The notes under the pieces are model-generated. The model ran no database searches. It was not told the origin of the DNA and worked only from the letters and a program-made list of their open reading frames with translations. From contig NC_009659.1 of assembly GCF_000013625.1 (NCBI RefSeq), positions 2,666,001 through 2,730,000 of the forward strand: DNA of 64,000 nucleotides, in the 5' to 3' direction. A program made the translations under genes and the position numbers. Of the stretch, positions 54,271 through 63,439 are shown piece after piece; the stretch's first letter is position 1, and the number at the start of each line of letters is the position of its first letter. This DNA comes from Janthinobacterium sp. Marseille (GTDB lineage Bacteria; Pseudomonadota; Gammaproteobacteria; Burkholderiales; Burkholderiaceae_D).

Positions 54271-56463
54271 TCAATACGGCACCCCAAACATCAAATAAAA
54301 AGAAGTCTCGCCCCCACCACCGGCAAAGCCCAGGAAGCCCGGCCCCAGGAAAGTATCCGCCGCAAAAAACACTGATGCCGATTTCAGGGTACCTTGCCCG
54401 TCGCGCTTATCCAGTATGGATGCGACGCGCCCTGCTTCCAATGAGCCGCCCAGGTAGACACCATTACCCAGAGGCGATGGCAGGTTGAAGATGCGCTTGT
54501 AATACATCATGCGCGCCAGTGCGTAATTGTTGCCGGCAAACTGGTCTATCCTATACGAGGACAATCTGAACGGACCACCGAGACGGAAGGAATCGAAATA
54601 CGGAATCTCCGTACCGAGATTGGAGCCGCCGGCTGCGGTCAGGCTGACCGTATGTTCACCGAAGCTCTTGACGTAAGTGGCGCGCCCTTCCAGTTTGTTG
54701 TAGGCATCCTTATCGAACCAGCGCTCGGCGTTCATCGACAAGGCATAACCTTCGCGCGGCAGGAAGGCGCGATCAAGCTGGTCGAGGAAGAAACGCGCAC
54801 GCAGGCCACCGCCATTGGATTTGAAGTCGGGCAGTATCGGCGAGCCGGTATTCACTTCTGCGTTAATGCGGCGGTAAAGCGGTCCCGCACGTACATCACC
54901 CCATGGCCCCATCGACACACCGAGATCAACACCAATACGGAATTGCTGTGTCAGGTAGCGCGCCACCTGGTCTTCGCCGAGGTAAACCGGACGCGTGGTC
55001 TGGTTGATCTTGGCGTGCGGTGCGACGAAGAAACGACCGGCCGCATCTATCGGTTGATAGAACTCGGTGGAGATAAAGGTATCCCGCCCCACCTGTGCAT
55101 CGGTGGTCCATTCCGCGCCCAGGTTGCTGAGCCAGGTACGCTTGTAGCTGACGCCCGCGTTGAAATCATTTTCGCCCTGGAAGTCAGTTTGCAACGATAC
55201 ACCGAAGCGCAGGTAGTCCGGCCCCCATGATTTCTCATGCGCTTCTATAACCAGTACCCGACGCCCATCGTCTTCACTGATGTGATAGTTCACCCCTTCA
55301 AAGTCCCCGCGCCCATAGATACGTCGCAAGTCCTCACCTATTTTCTGTTCCGACAAAGGCTCGCCGGCCCTGGTCTTGACCAGGTTGCGCAGGACTGCTT
55401 CATTCGTCCTTTGCAAACCTTCAAAGCGAATTTCATCTATGGCACGCATGCTGGCCGGCCTGGCCGCCTGTGTTTTGCGCAAGCGCGCATAGACTTCCGG
55501 CGGCAGGCTGTAACGCTGCAATGACTCGCTCATGGCGCGCGCAGCCTGTTCGCCGATCTGGATGGCTTCTTTCGCGCGGTCAAAGCTGGCGGCCGAGATA
55601 TCACCCAGTTCAGGTTTGATGAGTACGTCTTTGGAACCCAGCGTTGCAAGCTGCCGCTCTATCGAATCATTTCCCAGCAAATTGACCAGTTGCCCGACGA
55701 CCGAAATGATGGAGCCTATCTCTTTGCGCTTGAGGGGCGGCGTACCGATATTGACGGCGATGATGATGTCGCCGCACAGTTCACGCGCGACATCAATCGG
55801 CAGGTTATTCGCAATACCGCCATCGACCAGCAAATGGCCATTGGTTTCGACCGGCGGGACGATACCCGGCAAGGACATGCTGGCACGCATTGCCGCCGGC
55901 AGGCTGCCGCTGGCAAGGATGACCTGCTTGCCGGTTTCCAGGTCGGCGGCGACGGCGCGATATGGGATAGGCAGTTTTTGGAAATCGCTATTCTGTGTGC
56001 CTGCCGCCGTGAAATCGCGCAGGAAACTTTCGATTGAAATACCGGCAATCACACCCTTGGGCGCAAGGATGTGGGTACCGCGTACACCGAACTCGGGCGC
56101 AAACAGGTTTTTGTAATCGTCATCCTTGCGCCGCATCGGTATTTCATTGCGCGGCGGATGATCGGTAAAGACGTCATTCCAGTTGGTAGTGGATATGATG
56201 CGTTCCATCTCGCTCGGTGCGATGCCTATCGCAAAGCCGCCGCCGACGATAGAACCCATGCTGGTGCCGACCACGCAATCAACCGGCACCCGCAATTCTT
56301 CCAGTACTTTCAATACGCCGACATGCGCCGCACCACGCGCGCCACCGCCGGACAAGGCCAGCCCTATGCGGGGCCGGTCCAGCGGCTCCCTGGCAAAGCT
56401 GTTAACAGGGGCACACAAAACTGACAAGGCTGCCGCACATATCCAGTCCCGTGGCCTGAGCAT
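54271..56463 (-). CDS. Patatin-Omp85 fusion (type Vd autotransporter, PlpD-like)
   Basis: The 730-residue protein has a signal peptide, a patatin phospholipase domain (about 30-310), a single POTRA (about 345-420; IRFEGLQRTNEAVLRNLVK) and a 16-strand BamA-like barrel ending SFYLMFGVPY. The catalytic dyad is S68 (GTSMG) and D214 (DGG); the oxyanion motif is SGGGARG. This matches the PlpD layout of type Vd secretion. Lipase release or surface display is likely. 12 bp downstream of DUF2950, so it is in or near that operon; convergent with the type Va autotransporter. Confidence 0.94.
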   Translation of the reverse strand: MLRPRDWICAAALSVLCAPVNSFAREPLDRPRIGLALSGGGARGAAHVGVLKVLEELRVPVDCVVGTSMGSIVGGGFAIGIAPSEMERIISTTNWNDVFTDHPPRNEIPMRRKDDDYKNLFAPEFGVRGTHILAPKGVIAGISIESFLRDFTAAGTQNSDFQKLPIPYRAVAADLETGKQVILASGSLPAAMRASMSLPGIVPPVETNGHLLVDGGIANNLPIDVARELCGDIIIAVNIGTPPLKRKEIGSIISVVGQLVNLLGNDSIERQLATLGSKDVLIKPELGDISAASFDRAKEAIQIGEQAARAMSESLQRYSLPPEVYARLRKTQAARPASMRAIDEIRFEGLQRTNEAVLRNLVKTRAGEPLSEQKIGEDLRRIYGRGDFEGVNYHISEDDGRRVLVIEAHEKSWGPDYLRFGVSLQTDFQGENDFNAGVSYKRTWLSNLGAEWTTDAQVGRDTFISTEFYQPIDAAGRFFVAPHAKINQTTRPVYLGEDQVARYLTQQFRIGVDLGVSMGPWGDVRAGPLYRRINAEVNTGSPILPDFKSNGGGLRARFFLDQLDRAFLPREGYALSMNAERWFDKDAYNKLEGRATYVKSFGEHTVSLTAAGGSNLGTEIPYFDSFRLGGPFRLSSYRIDQFAGNNYALARMMYYKRIFNLPSPLGNGVYLGGSLEAGRVASILDKRDGQGTLKSASVFFAADTFLGPGFLGFAGGGGETSFYLMFGVPY

Positions 56464-56475
56464 GTCAGATCCGCA

Positions 56476-57444
56476 TCACGGGGCTTTATTGCTTGCATTG
56501 CTGGCGCTTTGCGAAACCGGTTCGGGCAAGGCAACTTTTTGCCAGCTCTTGTCCGGATCAAAAACCTTGATGCGTTTAACCAGGGCCGGCGTATTGGGGC
56601 CGAAGTCCTTTTCATATACCTTGCCATCGTGACTGATGATGAAGCTCTTAACGCCAGTCTGCCCGTAGTTGATGGGCCAGGCCAGCAAGGCAAAGCCGCT
56701 CACCATGCGCCCCTTGATGATATAGCTGTACGCGCCGCCATTTGCATTCTCGCCCTGTGCCGTCAGGATGCGGTAGTAATAGCCGTGGTAGCCTTCGCCC
56801 GGCTTGATTTCGGCAAACAGTGAGCCCAGCGGACTTTCAGCCTCCTTGCCGCTCACCGCCCAGTACAAGCCATCATGCTTGCCCGCAGTGCTTTTGAATT
56901 TTTGCGCATACTGCAAGACGCCGTCATTGCCGCGATCCACACTGGCATATTCCTTTTGTGCATCGTAGTAAGCCAGCAAGGCTTGCATGGTATTCAGTTC
57001 ATTGCGGCCGATACGACGCGTACGCATTTCTTCGGAACCGGCCTGCACATCGAATTGCCAGCCGGTACCGCGCTTGACCACCGGCATGGGCAAGGTCCAG
57101 CCCTGCGTGCCGACTTCCACCACGGCCCGGTCAGCGCCCTGTGCAACGACGCGATGTGCCTGCTTCCATGCGGCGAGGAAGTCGTCTATATCCTGCTGCG
57201 CAATATTCTGCGTCGGCATCAAGGTCTTCCAGTCCTTACCCAGGACTTTATTGAGTTGCCCGGTATCCTGCCGTGTGACCGCATCGGCAAAGGCATTTGC
57301 CGCATCGTCAGCGGATGGATAGCTTTGCTGCGCCAGTGCCGCTGTGGATGAGAACGTAAAGGCTGCCGCCAACAGCAACGCGCGCAGATTGTGCCGGCCG
57401 GTGACAGCAGGCACGGAGAAAGAAGGATTCATTATCTTGTTCAT
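56476..57444 (-). CDS. DUF2950 exported protein
   Basis: The 322-residue protein has a signal peptide (LLAAAFTFSSTAALAQ) and a DUF2950 domain (YPSADDAANAFADAVTRQDT; GYHGYYYRILTAQGENANGG; FALLAWPINYGQTGVKSFI). AGGAGC precedes the ATG. It follows the DUF3300 gene after 11 bp. DUF2950 and DUF3300 commonly occur together; function is unknown. Confidence 0.92.
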   Translation of the reverse strand: MNKIMNPSFSVPAVTGRHNLRALLLAAAFTFSSTAALAQQSYPSADDAANAFADAVTRQDTGQLNKVLGKDWKTLMPTQNIAQQDIDDFLAAWKQAHRVVAQGADRAVVEVGTQGWTLPMPVVKRGTGWQFDVQAGSEEMRTRRIGRNELNTMQALLAYYDAQKEYASVDRGNDGVLQYAQKFKSTAGKHDGLYWAVSGKEAESPLGSLFAEIKPGEGYHGYYYRILTAQGENANGGAYSYIIKGRMVSGFALLAWPINYGQTGVKSFIISHDGKVYEKDFGPNTPALVKRIKVFDPDKSWQKVALPEPVSQSASNASNKAP

Positions 57445-57455
57445 GTCGGCCGCTC

Positions 57456-58712
57456 CTAGTGATGACGTCCAAGGCCGCCACCTGCAGCGCGCCCGCCCCC
57501 ACCGCCACCGCTACGGGGTGCGGCGACATTTTGATGCTGGGCCATCGCCTGCCGACTGGCATTGCCGCGATCGACTTGCTGCCGCACCTGCTGCCCGTTA
57601 CCGGCTCCACGCAAGGCACTATCTCCGCCACCACGTGCCGGCTGGTTGCGCGTTGCACCGCCGAGTTGATTACGGTTGTTATCACGTGCGGCATTTTGTG
57701 CGCGATCCCGGGCCTGTGGATCATTACGCAGGCGATTGCGTTCGGCTGCGGGATCCATCCCGTGTTGCTGCAAGGTGCCTTGCGCCTGTTTGCGTTGCGC
57801 ATCACGGGCCGCGTCATGACCGCGGAAATCCTCTCGTCCGGCTGTACCCGGAATGTTTTTGCTATAGCGTTGCTGGCTGACCGGATCGCGATACGGCACA
57901 CCGCGCCGGTTGGCGGCATTGTGCTGGAAGCTGGTCTGGTTCGCGTTGATCTTGTTATTGACGTTGATGTTGTTGTATTTGTTGACGTTAATATTGACGT
58001 CACCGTGGTGCCAGTCGCAATCACTCCACAAGGAAGCCGTGATACCGACGCCGATGCCGAAGGCAATGCCGGATGCGAGTGCCGCGCCCGGATAATAAGC
58101 AGGTGGCGGTGGCATGTAATAAGGCGGATACGATGGATAAGGCCAGGTACCGTACACCACGGTCGGGTTATATGCCGGCACATAAACCACTTGCGGATTC
58201 GCCGGCTGGATCTGGATCACCTGCGTCGGCTGCGAGGTATCGACCACGACTTTTTGCTGTTCGTTTGATTTCAGGTTGCCGGCCTTTTGCGCGCGTGCCC
58301 GCAAGCGCTGCGCAGAATCAAGTACATCCTTCGATGAAGCGAGGAAGGCGTCACCGAGTTTCTGTACCCAGTCCGGCTTTTGTCCCATCATCTGCAATAC
58401 CTGAGGAAAGCCCACCAATGCCTTGACGCTGGGATCCCACTGCTGCGCGTCGACTGCTTTGACCGCATCATCCCCCTTTACATTTGTATGTGCGGCAGAC
58501 CATTTGGCGGCATCGGCAACATCCGCCGGATACGTCGCCGCCATCAACACCTGTGACAACAAGGTGTCCGGATACAAGGCCACCGGTGCCACCAGTTGAT
58601 CGAGTTCTTCCTTGGTCAGCGGCGACGGCGCCGCTTGCGCGGCCACCAGGACAGGCTGCAGACACAAGACCAGCGCCAGTGCGCTGAGCAATCCGGGTAT
58701 GAGCTTACTCAT
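57456..58712 (-). CDS. DUF3300 exported protein
   Basis: The 418-residue protein has a signal peptide ending VLVAAQA, a DUF3300 domain (LVAPVALYPDTLLSQVLMAA; QPANPQVVYVPAYNPTVVYG; a Pro/Tyr-rich stretch), a GFGVG-like Gly segment and an Asn/Arg/Gly-rich low-complexity tail. AAGGAGGAG precedes the ATG. First of the close-packed DUF3300-DUF2950-patatin genes. Confidence 0.92.
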   Translation of the reverse strand: MSKLIPGLLSALALVLCLQPVLVAAQAAPSPLTKEELDQLVAPVALYPDTLLSQVLMAATYPADVADAAKWSAAHTNVKGDDAVKAVDAQQWDPSVKALVGFPQVLQMMGQKPDWVQKLGDAFLASSKDVLDSAQRLRARAQKAGNLKSNEQQKVVVDTSQPTQVIQIQPANPQVVYVPAYNPTVVYGTWPYPSYPPYYMPPPPAYYPGAALASGIAFGIGVGITASLWSDCDWHHGDVNINVNKYNNINVNNKINANQTSFQHNAANRRGVPYRDPVSQQRYSKNIPGTAGREDFRGHDAARDAQRKQAQGTLQQHGMDPAAERNRLRNDPQARDRAQNAARDNNRNQLGGATRNQPARGGGDSALRGAGNGQQVRQQVDRGNASRQAMAQHQNVAAPRSGGGGGGRAAGGGLGRHH

Positions 58713-58782
58713 TACTCCTCCTTGTCAAATTCTTGCCAAATCCTTGTATGTATCAGCCAGCTGAAATGAAGTTATCAACTGC

Positions 58783-59610
58783 CTACAAAGGGAACTGCAG
58801 GTTCAAACCCATGAAGACCTGGAACTTCGGCACGCCATCACCTTGATGCGATACCGTCCACTGTGGTTCGGCAAAAAGATTGAGTGTGGTCTTGCCGGAC
58901 TTCCACACCTTGCCGCCGCCGAGTCCGATCGGGATCGAATACGTACTGCGCTGGATGTCATAGTTCCAGGTCGCAGTGCTACGCAGATACCAACCCTGCG
59001 GCAAGTTGTAGATAAAGAAGGGTTGTGCGGAAAAATTGTTTTGTGTGGGTCGGTCCTTATCACCGGCGAAGGAATGTTGCCAGGTAATGAGGCTGCCCAG
59101 CAGCCCCCATTTCTGCGGCGCTATCGCCATCCCGGCCAGACCCGCCTGCCATTTACCGGTACCCATTTCATCGCGGCTGGCGGTCGGTATCGTCAGTTGT
59201 GGGCCGATACCCACTTCTATTCCGGCCATCTTGAACATAAAAATATCAAAGATATTGAGATCACCACCACCGGTCTTGCGCCCGACCGGATCAATATCGG
59301 GGGTCGTGACCATCGGCATGGTTATGCGCAGGATTTGGGGGTGATTGAATAATTTGTGGGGCACGGTGCCGCGGAATAGCAAGGCATTGCTATCCTTGTC
59401 TCCGAGCCCATAGGAACGGCCCACGTATTGATCCTGGAAATTGACACCCAGCGTCGGCTGCAAGGGATTATTGGCCGCATTCATTTCATCGGCTGACGGT
59501 TCCTGCGCAAATACGCTGGCATTGCACATAAACAGGATCAGGGCGACCAGCAATACCAGCCATGCACGTCCTGCATAAGAAACTTCTAATCGTTTCAGGA
59601 AACTTTGCAT
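58783..59610 (-). CDS. Outer-membrane transporter-like beta-barrel protein
   Basis: A 275-residue protein with a signal peptide (LVLLVALILFMCNASVFA) and a small barrel (VNFQDQYVGRSYGLGDKDSN, FFIYNLPQGWYLRSTATWNYD, FMGLNLQFPL) of the phenol-degradation or neuromedin-U-like transporter type. GGAG lies 9 bp before the ATG at 59610; longer starts are less likely. Substrate unknown. Confidence 0.8.
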   Translation of the reverse strand: MQSFLKRLEVSYAGRAWLVLLVALILFMCNASVFAQEPSADEMNAANNPLQPTLGVNFQDQYVGRSYGLGDKDSNALLFRGTVPHKLFNHPQILRITMPMVTTPDIDPVGRKTGGGDLNIFDIFMFKMAGIEVGIGPQLTIPTASRDEMGTGKWQAGLAGMAIAPQKWGLLGSLITWQHSFAGDKDRPTQNNFSAQPFFIYNLPQGWYLRSTATWNYDIQRSTYSIPIGLGGGKVWKSGKTTLNLFAEPQWTVSHQGDGVPKFQVFMGLNLQFPL

Positions 59611-59743
59611 GGGGCGCATCTCCGTAGGATTTTTGTGCATTGCTCACCTTAGCCAAAAATACTGCGGGAGAATATCGGGCATTCAGGCAAGGCGACGTGC
59701 CCTTTGGTGCAATTCCTTGCACGTCACCCAAAACGCATCCCTG

Positions 59744-62248
59744 TTAGCGCCGCCGGAAGCCACCCCGGTGCATCCCCATTGACGATTGCCGCAATTGAAA
59801 CGCCTGCTGGCCGCCAGCCATGCGCGCACTGCGTTCCCGTTCCAGTCCTTCTGCATGCTCGCGCTGGAAATTTTCTGCGGCAGGCGGACTGCCACGAGAT
59901 GCGCCCAGGCCGCCAGTTGCATTGCGGGTCGCCTGGCCCTGGCTGCTGCCGGGCACCGATTGCCAGCCACCGCTTGTATGCTGTTGCCAGCCGTCACCGG
60001 TATTGCGATAAACCTTGCCATCCTTACCGGCGTACACGTCATCACCTATATGTGCGGCGTGGCCGCCATCCTGTCCGGTCGCACCGCCGAAGGTGGTCCA
60101 CTGTCCGCTGCTCTTGTCGTAATAAGCGCCCCGGTTGCCGTGCACTTCATTACCGGTATAAGCGTTACCTGCAGCACCACGGGCGCCGACCACGACATTA
60201 CCTTGCGGCCCGGTCGCGACACCGCGTGACCCGGCAGCGTAATTACCGCTATACACATTGCCGATTGCGCCACGCTGTCCGGCCGACGCAATGCCGGTCC
60301 GTGAGTTATACGAAGCACCCACCCGGCCGGCCCATTCATTGCCGGTCCACGCATCGAAGCCGCCATACACGCGCGACACGCTGGCACGATCACCCCACTG
60401 CTGATAAATATTGCCGCTGTAACCGGCCCAGCCGCCCGGCCCCCATGCGACTGCACCACCGGCCGCACCCCAGGCCCGCCCCCACGCCGGATAAGCCCAC
60501 GGTCCCCAATAGGGATAAGGTCCCCAGCCCCAGCCATAGGCCACCGTCGCCGCGCCCCAGAACCAGCCGAAGCCAAAGCCATAAGCCCAGCCGGTCCACG
60601 GCGTATAAGCAATCGATGCGGCATAGCCATAGGTCACCGGATCACCATACCAATAGCTGTTGACCCAGGGGTCATACACATAGCCTGTGCCGTAGACGAC
60701 AACACCTGTCACCGGATCGATATAGGCGCCCTGGTAACCCGGTGTGTAACCGACATAGACCGTATTGCCGGTCACCGCATAGACCCTGACGTAGGTCAGG
60801 TAATACAGTGGTGAACTGGGTGGAATGCTGTAAATCGCCAGTGGTACCTGGGTCGCGACCGTCCATGGTCCATTGACCGACGACGCCCGGAACCACACGC
60901 CATCCTGCACCGCGTAGACGGCGGCTCCATCGACCCGTACGATCGGCGTCGCAGAGTTGGCGACATATTCAAGGGTCGTCCCGCCTATGGTTTTGAAGAC
61001 AGGTGCGCCATCAAACTGCGGTGTTGCCAAACGCGTGCCGACGATGTTGACGGCTGCAGTCTGCGGCACCGTCGCCGCGACTACAGCATCGGCTGCCTGT
61101 GCAGTACCGGCGACCGAGGCTTTGATATTTTCCACGGCACTGTCATCGGGAATGCGGGCGAAATCCGCCGGCAATGCATTGGCTGCCACAAACTGCCAGG
61201 GTCCCGCTTCGCGGGGAGCACGAAACCAGCGCCCCGATACAAGGACGTACAAGCTGTTATCCGGTGCGTAACGCAGGATATGGCCGGTGGTATTGCTGAC
61301 ATAAGAGAGACTGGTGCCGGCGATTGCCGCATATTGCGGCGCACCGTCAGTCACGATCAATTCGGTCGGCCGGCTCGCAATGTATATATTCGGAGCTATG
61401 TTTTTCAGGGACGGTCCCGGCTTGTTGGCCGCAGGCTGCCCGCTCAGGGCATCGATCAAATGCGCATTCGAAGCTTGCTTGAAGGCGGCATCCAGATGCG
61501 CCGAGCTCGCGTTCAGTACGCGCCAGGGTCCGGCCAGGTCCGTCGCCGTCATCCAGCCGTCAAAAATCTTCAGGTAATAAGTGCCACTGCTGTCGCGCAG
61601 CAATAAAGGACGGGTATTGATGACGCGCTCGAAAGGCAATCCCTGCATCACACGATAGACCGGCGCGCCATCGACGTATATCAACATCGCCGGTACATTG
61701 GAGAAGATAAAATCCGGTGGCACATTGCGCAAGGGGAGGCGCATATCGTTTTTCTGTGATGCGGTGATTGCCAATTGCTGTTGCAGGCGGTCCAGTGCAA
61801 TCGTATGTGATTTACCGGCAAAATCCTGTTCGATGGCCATGCTCCACGCCTGCGTTTGCGCCGCACTGGCTGAACCGAAATCGCTCTTGACGATGTCGGC
61901 CTGCTGGATAGTGACGACCCGTGTCCCTTTATCGGTCAGCGTATTGGCCTGCATGATGATAATGCCGTAGGCGGTGTTGGGTGTCTTGCCGCCACTGTCC
62001 GTACTCGCCCTGACCGCCATGCGTGCCGTCAGGTGGAAGCCGTCCCAGCTATCCAGTTGCGGCTGGAATACCGTCAGCTTCGTGTTGCCGGATGTGATGG
62101 CTAGTGGCCAGGCTGATTCCTTGCCGATTGCATTTGTCTTCGCCCCGGCCTTTGCATCGGCCGCATATGCACTGCGATGATTGTCGGTGGTAAAGCAGCA
62201 TGCAATGATGAATAGCGCAGCGACAAATCGATAGCCCGATACAGTCAT
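59744..62248 (-). CDS. Large exported protein with Gly/Trp/Tyr-rich segment
   Basis: The 834-residue protein has a signal peptide (ALFIIACCFTTDNHRSAYA). Four or five beta-rich repeats follow, each around a YxxxDGxWF-like strand (SGTYYLKIFDGWMTA, NSLYVLVSGRWFRAP, AAVYAVQDGVWFRASS). A very aromatic segment (about 560-620) is mostly G, W, Y, P, and A. Gly-rich repeats such as GNVYSGNYAAG and an Arg-rich tail end the protein. GAGGGGA precedes the ATG. I know no function; it resembles proteins found beside DUF3300 genes. Possible surface or matrix protein. Confidence 0.85.
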   Translation of the reverse strand: MTVSGYRFVAALFIIACCFTTDNHRSAYAADAKAGAKTNAIGKESAWPLAITSGNTKLTVFQPQLDSWDGFHLTARMAVRASTDSGGKTPNTAYGIIIMQANTLTDKGTRVVTIQQADIVKSDFGSASAAQTQAWSMAIEQDFAGKSHTIALDRLQQQLAITASQKNDMRLPLRNVPPDFIFSNVPAMLIYVDGAPVYRVMQGLPFERVINTRPLLLRDSSGTYYLKIFDGWMTATDLAGPWRVLNASSAHLDAAFKQASNAHLIDALSGQPAANKPGPSLKNIAPNIYIASRPTELIVTDGAPQYAAIAGTSLSYVSNTTGHILRYAPDNSLYVLVSGRWFRAPREAGPWQFVAANALPADFARIPDDSAVENIKASVAGTAQAADAVVAATVPQTAAVNIVGTRLATPQFDGAPVFKTIGGTTLEYVANSATPIVRVDGAAVYAVQDGVWFRASSVNGPWTVATQVPLAIYSIPPSSPLYYLTYVRVYAVTGNTVYVGYTPGYQGAYIDPVTGVVVYGTGYVYDPWVNSYWYGDPVTYGYAASIAYTPWTGWAYGFGFGWFWGAATVAYGWGWGPYPYWGPWAYPAWGRAWGAAGGAVAWGPGGWAGYSGNIYQQWGDRASVSRVYGGFDAWTGNEWAGRVGASYNSRTGIASAGQRGAIGNVYSGNYAAGSRGVATGPQGNVVVGARGAAGNAYTGNEVHGNRGAYYDKSSGQWTTFGGATGQDGGHAAHIGDDVYAGKDGKVYRNTGDGWQQHTSGGWQSVPGSSQGQATRNATGGLGASRGSPPAAENFQREHAEGLERERSARMAGGQQAFQLRQSSMGMHRGGFRRR

Positions 62249-62376
62249 GACGTCCCCTCACAATGTAGTCATCGCAGCCAATAGCGGCAGCGACGACTCA
62301 TTGTGTACGGATGAAGGCGCTGCCGGAATTGGACCTTGGTGACGGCAGTACTGCCCCGAAGTACAAGTCCTGCACC

Positions 62377-63378
62377 TCAATCAAATGCGTAGACCTTGGC
62401 CCATTCCTTTTTCATGTCAACCACGGTCCAGCCGTTCGCCTGGGCCGCATCCAGTGCCTTGTCCAGCTTGCCGATATGCGAAGTACGGTCATACGCCCAT
62501 TCGCGTTTCTCGTCGGTGTGATGCACCAGCCCCATGAAGCGCGGTCCCTTGCCGGCGGCAGTCCACTGCAGCATTTGCAAATCACCGTCCGAGTTACCAA
62601 AGGCGAAGATAGGCTGGCGGCCAATATTGCGATAAATGCCGACCGGTTTGCCGGGTCCGTCATCGAGGAATTCCATTTTCGGTAATTTGACCAGCACCGG
62701 CTTGCCGTCTTTTTCTTCAAACTTCACACCGCCAACCGTACCAATTACACGTTCCGGTGGAATGTTGTACACCTTTTGGCTCCATACCCGCATGAACTCA
62801 ATGCCACCACCAGACACGATGAAGTTTTTAAAAAAATTCATTTCCAGATAACGCAGCAATTCCTTCATAGGTTGATAGGCCAGGTCAGTATAAGGACGGT
62901 TGAAACGCGGATGGCGCGAAAAGAACAACCAGTCGTCTATCGTCTTTTCGTATTCCTCGGTCGTCATACCGGAATTGGCAATCGCCAGTAGTTCCAGTAC
63001 CGGCTTCGGGCCAATCTTCATCAGGGCCGGCATATCACGTGCCATCAGGGCTTTGAATTCCGGCAAGTCTTGCCATTCAGGATGTTTGGGTGCCGCAGCG
63101 CGCACCTGGTCGGCCATGAAGTAAATCTGGAAGTAAAACGGTTGCTCACTCCATAAAGTGCCATCGTTATCAAACACGGCGATACGGTCATCCGGCTTGA
63201 CATAGGTCTTGGCATTGGTGTCCGTCACCGAAGTGACGAACTTGATGATCGCCTGCTTGGCCGGACCGTCACGCCAGGAAGGCAAGGCATCGGCAGCCCA
63301 GGCAGGCAAGGCAAACAGCAAGGAGACAACGACTGCACCGTGGAGGAACTGGCGACGCACTTCTGAAAAATGTTTCAT
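62377..63378 (-). CDS. Exported HAD-superfamily phosphatase
   Basis: The 333-residue protein has a signal peptide ending LPAWAADA and HAD motifs: I, FDNDGT with D70/D72; II, IVSGGG; IV, FGNSDGD; a Lys in DGPGKP for motif III. The cap is inserted after motif I. It resembles phosphoserine-phosphatase-like HADs but is predicted periplasmic. AGGAG lies 8 bp before the ATG. Substrate unknown. No PHO box is seen upstream. Confidence 0.92.
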   Translation of the reverse strand: MKHFSEVRRQFLHGAVVVSLLFALPAWAADALPSWRDGPAKQAIIKFVTSVTDTNAKTYVKPDDRIAVFDNDGTLWSEQPFYFQIYFMADQVRAAAPKHPEWQDLPEFKALMARDMPALMKIGPKPVLELLAIANSGMTTEEYEKTIDDWLFFSRHPRFNRPYTDLAYQPMKELLRYLEMNFFKNFIVSGGGIEFMRVWSQKVYNIPPERVIGTVGGVKFEEKDGKPVLVKLPKMEFLDDGPGKPVGIYRNIGRQPIFAFGNSDGDLQMLQWTAAGKGPRFMGLVHHTDEKREWAYDRTSHIGKLDKALDAAQANGWTVVDMKKEWAKVYAFD

Positions 63379-63439
63379 ATTGACTCCTGTCAGTTGAGGC
63401 CACGCCTACGGCCCAGCATTCACTAAAAACATTCTTCCC

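Noticed and set aside
57344..58268. Plus-strand frames over DUF3300
   Set aside because: Shadow of the low-complexity tail of DUF3300.
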